Assembly (NCBI GenBank): GCA_045638145.1
Contig: JAZUAU010000005.1
Location: forward strand, 1-64,000
Length of the DNA stretch: 64,000 nt
Direction: 5' to 3'
Source of the DNA: SFWF01 sp045638145
Lineage (GTDB): Bacteria > Bacillota > Clostridia > Oscillospirales > Acutalibacteraceae
The notes beneath the pieces were generated by a model. That model was given only the letters and a program-made list of their open reading frames with translations. It was not told the DNA's origin and made no database searches. Each line of letters begins with the position of its first letter. The stretch's first letter is position 1. This document shows, piece by piece, positions 60,256 to 64,000 of this stretch. Made by a program: the position numbers and the translations under genes.

Positions 60256-60391
60256 AGTGCACTATATACCTTTCCGCCACCGTGGATTGTATTTACGATT
60301 AAGTCATATTTTGGTGACTTACTTAACCGTCCATATTAAAGATGATTGATGTGTATAGATAAATGTTTTTTCTGCATATCTTTTTTGTAAA

Positions 60392-60480
60392 ACCTTTTTG
60401 AGAAACTTTACCCAAAGACCTTTTGAGAAACTAAACTCAAACCTTTGTTAGAAACTAAACACAACCTTTTGAGAAACCGA
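60392..60480. repeat. Four iteron-like direct repeats
   Basis: Core TTTTGAGAAAC occurs at about 60396, 60421 and 60467, with a variant TTGTTAGAAAC near 60445; each is preceded by ACC and two are followed by TAAACNCAA. Spacing between cores is 25, 24 and 22 bases. No gene overlaps. The arrangement resembles iterons or regulator-binding arrays. Confidence 0.6.
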
Positions 60481-60625
60481 AACAACCAACTCAGAACCCC
60501 TTTCAAATTCGAACCTGACCCGTAGGAAATGGCATAAGGGCATAACTCACCTAAAGAGCAGGTGAGTTAGACAATAGACCCGTGAGGTTTCTTCTTTGGG
60601 GTTCGCTCCTATCTAACTGGTTTTT

Positions 60626-60901
60626 TCATTGCCAGAACAAAGTCTTCATACATTCGTAACCGCCTTCTCCCGCACCGTGCCCTTGGGGACTCGACTTTGT
60701 CAACATCATCACGGCATCCTAATGGTATATCGTTTCCAATATACCGCCCTTGAGTTTGCTTTTATTTACTTGGTGATATAAACTCCCAAACATTAACCAA
60801 TGACGACAGTTGAATAGAGCGAACATATCTTCAACCGCCGAGTCTTTTTTCTACAAACGGGGGTGACCAACCGTAGCATATTTAGGGTGTCTAACTACCA
60901 T
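60626..60901 (-). pseudogene. Protein-like frame interrupted by two in-frame amber codons
   Basis: Beginning at an ATG with GGCGGTGAA just upstream, a single frame of 92 codons runs to a TGA but contains TAG at codon 17 (60851-60853) and TAG at codon 61 (60719-60721). Segments read MVVRHPKYATVGHPRL, then KKDSAVEDMFALFNCRHWL...GGILETIYH, then DAVMMLTKSSPQGHG...YECMKTLFWQ. Richness in Trp, His, Cys and Phe is unlike random sequence. It could be a decayed gene, short peptides, or amber-suppressed. No family firmly recognised; the position suggests a mobile-element relic. Confidence 0.4.
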
Positions 60902-61057
60902 TTCACCGCCTAAAAGAGAAACAAAAAATGTCTTACCGACCTTATAGGTAGATAAGACATTCAATGGTGGTTTATGTATCTTTACTTGATTACAAAATCA
61001 AAGGGAATCTGACATAATTATTGTATGGGTGATATATCTCTCCTATATTGCCCGTTG

Positions 61058-61090
61058 GACTTAATCGTTTGCACCGATTAGGTCTTTTTT
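61058..61090 (+). terminator. Intrinsic terminator in the gene-poor region
   Basis: GACTTAATCG pairs with CGATTAGGTC (one T-G) around a six-base loop, followed by TTTTTTA. Confidence 0.75.
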
Positions 61091-61140
61091 ATTTAGTTGT
61101 GATATTAGTATGATAGAAGTTAATGCAAAATCGAGAAAAA

Positions 61141-61182
61141 CAAAAAGGTCTTATCAGTCCGAGAACCGATAAGACCTTTTTG
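61141..61182. terminator. Bidirectional hairpin terminator
   Basis: CAAAAAGGTCTTATC pairs perfectly with GATAAGACCTTTTTG around a 12-base loop; runs of five to six A/T on both sides allow termination in both directions. Confidence 0.85.
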
Positions 61183-61328
61183 CAACAATCCACATCACTT
61201 GAAGGAGGGGAAATAAATAGAATGTGACTTGTCTAACCCCTTAGATATATTATCACATCACACACAAACCATATTTATTATGGCAAAGTAAGTATGTTTA
61301 ATCGTTTTGAAAATCGAAAGAAATTTCC

Positions 61329-61514
61329 TTATATCAAAATTTCATAACCATCCCAAAACAAACCTATTGAACGATACCTCTTTTTTCGCTTTTTCTTCCT
61401 TTGTGGGAAATCTACATTTGAAACTGGTATGGGTTTCAGCTCAAGCTGACAAGTCGTTTCTTCAAGAATATTTTTGATGCAATCGTATATGTTTTTTGCT
61501 TGTTTAGTATCCAT
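61329..61514 (-). CDS. 61-residue basic small protein, unrecognised
   Basis: Starts at ATG 61514 with AGGTGG eight bases upstream. The N-terminal half is an amphipathic helix (MDTKQAKNIYDCIKNILEET), then PIPVSNVDFPQRKKKRKKRYRS, a strongly basic cluster, and a hydrophobic end (IGLFWDGYEILI). No family recognised. The basic cluster could contact nucleic acid. A longer upstream reading of the same frame exists but lacks a ribosome site. Divergent from the sigma factor gene. Confidence 0.5.
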   Translation of the reverse strand: MDTKQAKNIYDCIKNILEETTCQLELKPIPVSNVDFPQRKKKRKKRYRSIGLFWDGYEILI

Positions 61515-61601
61515 ATAAAACACCACCTGTTTTAATTTGATATTATAAGTATGATTTTTAGTGCTAATTTCAAAAAAGAAGTGCAGAAAAATCGACATTT
61601 A

Positions 61602-61630
61602 TTGACTATTCGTAAGAAAAGTCTTATAAT
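61602..61630 (+). promoter_or_regulatory. Promoter for the ECF sigma factor gene
   Basis: TTGACT, a 17-base spacer and TATAAT; a housekeeping-type promoter rather than an obvious ECF promoter (no AAC/CGT elements). Confidence 0.8.
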
Positions 61631-61690
61631 AGAATAGAGTCTATCTATTTTTTGGTTTGTATCACAACAAATCAGACTGTGAGGTGAAAT

Positions 61691-62914
61691 ATGCAAAAAG
61701 AGAATCTATCTTCCCTTGTGGCGAAAGCACAAACGGGAGATAATCAGGCATTAAATGACCTCTTTACTGAAACTTACAACGATGTTTATTACTTCGCTTT
61801 AAAGACAATTAAGGATGAAACCTTGGCAGCGGATGTCACACAGGAGACCTTTGTTACGATTTTTCAAAACATAAGCACTTTGAACGACCCTGTTGCTTAT
61901 CCTGCTTGGTCAAGGCAAATTACATATAGGCATTGTTTGCAATACCTGAAAAAGCAAAATCGAGAAGCTACAGTAGACGAGAACGAAGACGGAACTACCA
62001 TCTTTGATACCCTTGAAGAAGAAAGAACGGAGTTCATCCCTGAGGAAAACCTCGACAAAGACGATTTTAAGAAGACGATTCTTGATATGGTCGATAGTCT
62101 TCCCGCAGAACAGCGAACTGCCGTTATCCTGTATTACTACGACGAACTTTCCATTAAGGAAATTGCCGAGATTCAAGGTGTTACAGAAGGAACAGTTAAG
62201 AGCAGACTGAACTATGCGAGAAAAGCAATCAAAGCATCCGTGGAATCCTACGAGAAGAAACACAATGTCAAACTTCGTTGTGCTGGTGTTCTTCCACTTC
62301 TGTTGTGGTTGTTTGCCTCGGATTTTGGTGCAAAGGCTATGCCTGCTGCCACGGTACAGACTGTGGCAACGGGTGTTACCACAGCAACAGGAACGACTTT
62401 GTCTGTGTCTTCCTTGGTGAAGAATGGTGCAAAGGTTGTCTGGTCTTTATGGCAAAAGATAGTCGCAGGACTGGCAGCAACGGCGGTTGCCATTGGTGGA
62501 ATGGTTGCGGTTGTGAATGTTGTTAATAAACCAGATGATTCTGATTTACAAAGCGAAGAAGCAGTCGTACAGGTTTGGCAGGGTCAAGGCGGTATCAATA
62601 TAGGTCTGAATCTGTCGGATGAAAATGAGTTCATTCTGGAAGTCACCCATATGGATGAGGACAGTATTGAGGGAAGACTGGATGTAACTGCTGTTGATGG
62701 AACGAGTTATTCCCGACATTTTACAGGAATAGGAAGACCTGCAGAAATGTTGCATACGGGTTCAATCTTCTATGATATAACACTGGATGAGGAAATAGCA
62801 GGATGGTCAGATGATTATGCTGGCTATAAAGAATTCACCCTAAGATATCAACCCGAAGAAGACCAATTCTATTTCGATACAGGTCCATTTGAAGCAGTTT
62901 TAAAAAAGAAATAA
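61691..62914 (+). CDS. ECF sigma factor fused to a membrane span and extracytoplasmic domain
   Basis: 407 residues. Residues ~10-95 are sigma region 2 (DLFTETYNDVYYFALKTIKDETLAADVTQETFVTIF), ~125-185 sigma region 4 (LPAEQRTAVILYYYDELSIKEIAEIQGVTEGTVKSRLNYARKAI). After a basic junction come a hydrophobic stretch (~199-218), a Thr/Ala-rich segment and a membrane span (~265-287, LAATAVAIGGMVAVVNVV). The last ~115 residues would be outside the membrane and are beta-rich. The usual anti-sigma factor is absent as a separate gene, so the C-terminal part may tether and regulate the sigma domain. GAGGTGA precedes the ATG. Confidence 0.85.
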   Translation: MQKENLSSLVAKAQTGDNQALNDLFTETYNDVYYFALKTIKDETLAADVTQETFVTIFQNISTLNDPVAYPAWSRQITYRHCLQYLKKQNREATVDENEDGTTIFDTLEEERTEFIPEENLDKDDFKKTILDMVDSLPAEQRTAVILYYYDELSIKEIAEIQGVTEGTVKSRLNYARKAIKASVESYEKKHNVKLRCAGVLPLLLWLFASDFGAKAMPAATVQTVATGVTTATGTTLSVSSLVKNGAKVVWSLWQKIVAGLAATAVAIGGMVAVVNVVNKPDDSDLQSEEAVVQVWQGQGGINIGLNLSDENEFILEVTHMDEDSIEGRLDVTAVDGTSYSRHFTGIGRPAEMLHTGSIFYDITLDEEIAGWSDDYAGYKEFTLRYQPEEDQFYFDTGPFEAVLKKK

Positions 62915-62983
62915 AAAATTTTTCAAAAAAATAAAACCAAACGGTGCTCTCGTTTCTCCTATAAGTGTAAGGAGGAAAAATGT

Positions 62984-63097
62984 ATGCGAGAACACAGCAA
63001 TTTGTACCACATCTTTCGGTGGGATTTTGAACGAAATCCACTCCCACCGAAAAAGGTGGAACAAATACGAAAGATACTTATGGCACTGCTGATTTAA
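62984..63097 (+). CDS. 37-residue small ORF between sigma factor and lipoprotein
   Basis: ATG 62984 with GGAGG eight bases upstream opens MREHSNLYHIFRWDFERNPL and closes KVEQIRKILMALLI before TAA. The strong ribosome site and tidy spacing to both neighbours support translation. A nearby ATG at 62980 in another frame gives only 16 residues and sits too close to the ribosome site. Basic, partly amphipathic. No family recognised; probably cotranscribed with the sigma factor. Confidence 0.5.
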   Translation: MREHSNLYHIFRWDFERNPLPPKKVEQIRKILMALLI

Positions 63098-63150
63098 GCA
63101 ATGTGCTGATATGAAAAAACTTATATTAAATATTTTGGAGGATGTTTGAA

Positions 63151-64000
63151 ATGAAAAAATTTTTATGTATGGCATTATGTTTGATTATGGTATTTAGTTT
63201 GTGTGCTTGCGGTGGTAATGACACTCCCGCAGGTTCTAATGGTTCTGATAGTGGTACAACTACTGAGGCTGATACCAACAAAAACGAAACCCCTAAGTTC
63301 GTGAACGATGATGGCACTATTGTTCTTCCTGAATTCGTCGGTGGAAAAAGTGAAATCGAATCTTCCACAACTTTTGAAAATGAAATCGTAAAAGTATCTA
63401 TTTATGCATTCAATGCTTATGAAGCAAACAGCAATACTGCTGGTGGAATGAATATTACCTTAAAGATTGAAAACAAATCTGGCAAGAGATTGTATTTTGA
63501 GGTTCAGTCGGTATGCATCAATGGTTTAGATATTGGCGGGTATAGTCACATTGAAATTGATGCGGGAGAGACAAACGAGAAAAACCTTCACTATCCCCTC
63601 AAAGAGTTGGCGGAAAGTGGTATTTCCAAAATTTATAACGGTACGATTTACTTCTGGGCTAAGGCAGAGGGCGACACCGAAAAGAATTATTATGAATCCA
63701 TAACTTTCAAGACAACCGAAAAGGGTGAACAGGCGAACTACACCGAAGGTAAAACGATTTATGAAAAGGACGGTATTAAGGTTGTTTTACAGAATACTGG
63801 TTGGGTAAATGAGTATGAAAAAGAAGTTGGAAATATCAGACTTTATGTTGAGAACTCTTCTAACAAAAAGTGCCAGATTGAAATTACAGAAATGAATTTA
63901 ATTGGCTATATCCCTGTTAATATGCCGTTAAAGTCAACTAATTTTTCTGTTATGGCACAAGAAAGTGGTTATTACACCCACTGGATTGGTGATTATCCTG
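63151..64000 (+). CDS. Lipoprotein of unknown function, 3' truncated by the window
   Basis: Signal peptide MKKFLCMALCLIMVFSLCAC with lipobox ending in Cys, followed by a Gly/Ser/Thr/Asp linker (GGNDTPAGSNGSDSG). The visible mature region (283 residues in total) contains two or more beta-rich domains with MNITLKIENKSGKRLYFEVQSV and IRLYVENSSNKKCQIEITEMN, the pattern of Ig-like NEAT-free surface domains often found next to ECF sigma factors. GGAGG lies ten bases before the ATG. It lies in line with the fused sigma factor and may be part of its regulon or signal input. The stop codon is outside the window. Confidence 0.8.
   Translation, partial: MKKFLCMALCLIMVFSLCACGGNDTPAGSNGSDSGTTTEADTNKNETPKFVNDDGTIVLPEFVGGKSEIESSTTFENEIVKVSIYAFNAYEANSNTAGGMNITLKIENKSGKRLYFEVQSVCINGLDIGGYSHIEIDAGETNEKNLHYPLKELAESGISKIYNGTIYFWAKAEGDTEKNYYESITFKTTEKGEQANYTEGKTIYEKDGIKVVLQNTGWVNEYEKEVGNIRLYVENSSNKKCQIEITEMNLIGYIPVNMPLKSTNFSVMAQESGYYTHWIGDYP

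Larger units (their letters stand above)
60256..61057. other. Long region without a clear intact gene
   Basis: About 800 bases holding the iteron-like repeats, a perfect hairpin AACTCACCT/AGGTGAGTT at 60544-60568, a hairpin ATGTCTTA/TAAGACAT at 60928-60960, a hairpin GGTATAT/ATATACC near 60724-60745, and the minus-strand frame broken by two TAG codons (60626-60901). No full-length intact gene is visible on either strand. Confidence 0.5.

Noticed and set aside
60392..60480. CRISPR array
   Set aside because: Repeats are short, imperfect and 22-25 bases apart with similar intervening bases; no unique spacers and no cas genes.
60490..61020. Known large structured RNA (RNase P, tmRNA, group I or II intron)
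   Set aside because: I looked for their conserved cores (for example the RNase P GAAAGUCC region or intron domain V) and did not find them; only isolated hairpins are present.

Overview
The window looks like a chromosomal segment of a Clostridia-class Bacillota, most like an Oscillospiraceae/Ruminococcaceae-type gut bacterium. This is an inference from gene content and order: hprK-murB-whiA-dnaE-pfkA, ymdB-asp23-fakA-recG, thyX-tmk, a tandem glycine riboswitch before an AGCS symporter, strong GGAGG ribosome sites, TTG/GTG starts and near-consensus sigma-A promoters. I cannot name the species. Most of the window is densely packed core genome. The accessory part is the last ~5.5 kb, starting around an initiator tRNA gene.

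Layout. 1-5194: aromatic amino acid operon (DAHP synthase 3' end, chorismate mutase-prephenate dehydratase, a single-chain shikimate dehydrogenase-shikimate kinase-EPSP synthase fusion, prephenate dehydrogenase). 5232-6586 (-): CYTH protein and heavy-metal permease. 6645-13153 (-): recG, fakA, asp23, an orphan oligopeptide-type binding lipoprotein and ymdB. 13205-21354 (+): pth, mfd, a Ser/Thr-rich lipoprotein, an amidase and a CarD-like regulator behind a leader terminator. 21358-28876 (-): rlmB, a large membrane protein that reads as a catalytically dead P1B-type ATPase, an O-antigen-ligase-like protein, metG, tatD and a 43-residue Asn/Gln-only-style peptide. 29012-32097 (+): enolase and an ABC exporter. 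32112-34335 (-): CmpB-like membrane protein, YugP-type protease, YchF. 34487-41733 (+): hprK, murB, whiA, dnaE, pfkA. 42054-45115 (-): glycine-riboswitch-controlled symporter and a PRPP synthetase. 45427-53642 (+): lipoprotein, then thyX-tmk-DJ1-MTHFS-mltG-U32-PBP. 53613-57841 (-): ClC, SPFH protein, glutamine synthetase. 58006-58609 (+): XRE regulator and membrane partner.

58610-64000 differs: a 300-bp array of mini-palindromes with partial copies of the neighbouring initiator tRNA, a gene remnant, unrecognised small genes, iteron-like repeats, a minus-strand reading frame broken by two amber codons, and finally an ECF sigma factor fused to a membrane/extracellular domain followed by a 37-aa ORF and a truncated lipoprotein. 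This pattern suggests a decayed integrated element, although no integrase or relaxase is visible.

The genes work together in recognisable modules. The aro operon carries erythrose-4-phosphate plus PEP through the late shikimate steps to Phe and Tyr precursors. thyX-tmk and MTHFS connect dTMP synthesis and folate salvage. mltG, PBP, murB and the amidase belong to the cell wall. recG, mfd and dnaE belong to DNA maintenance. hprK, pfkA and eno belong to carbon control and glycolysis. All functional calls rest on reading motifs by eye; no database search was run.
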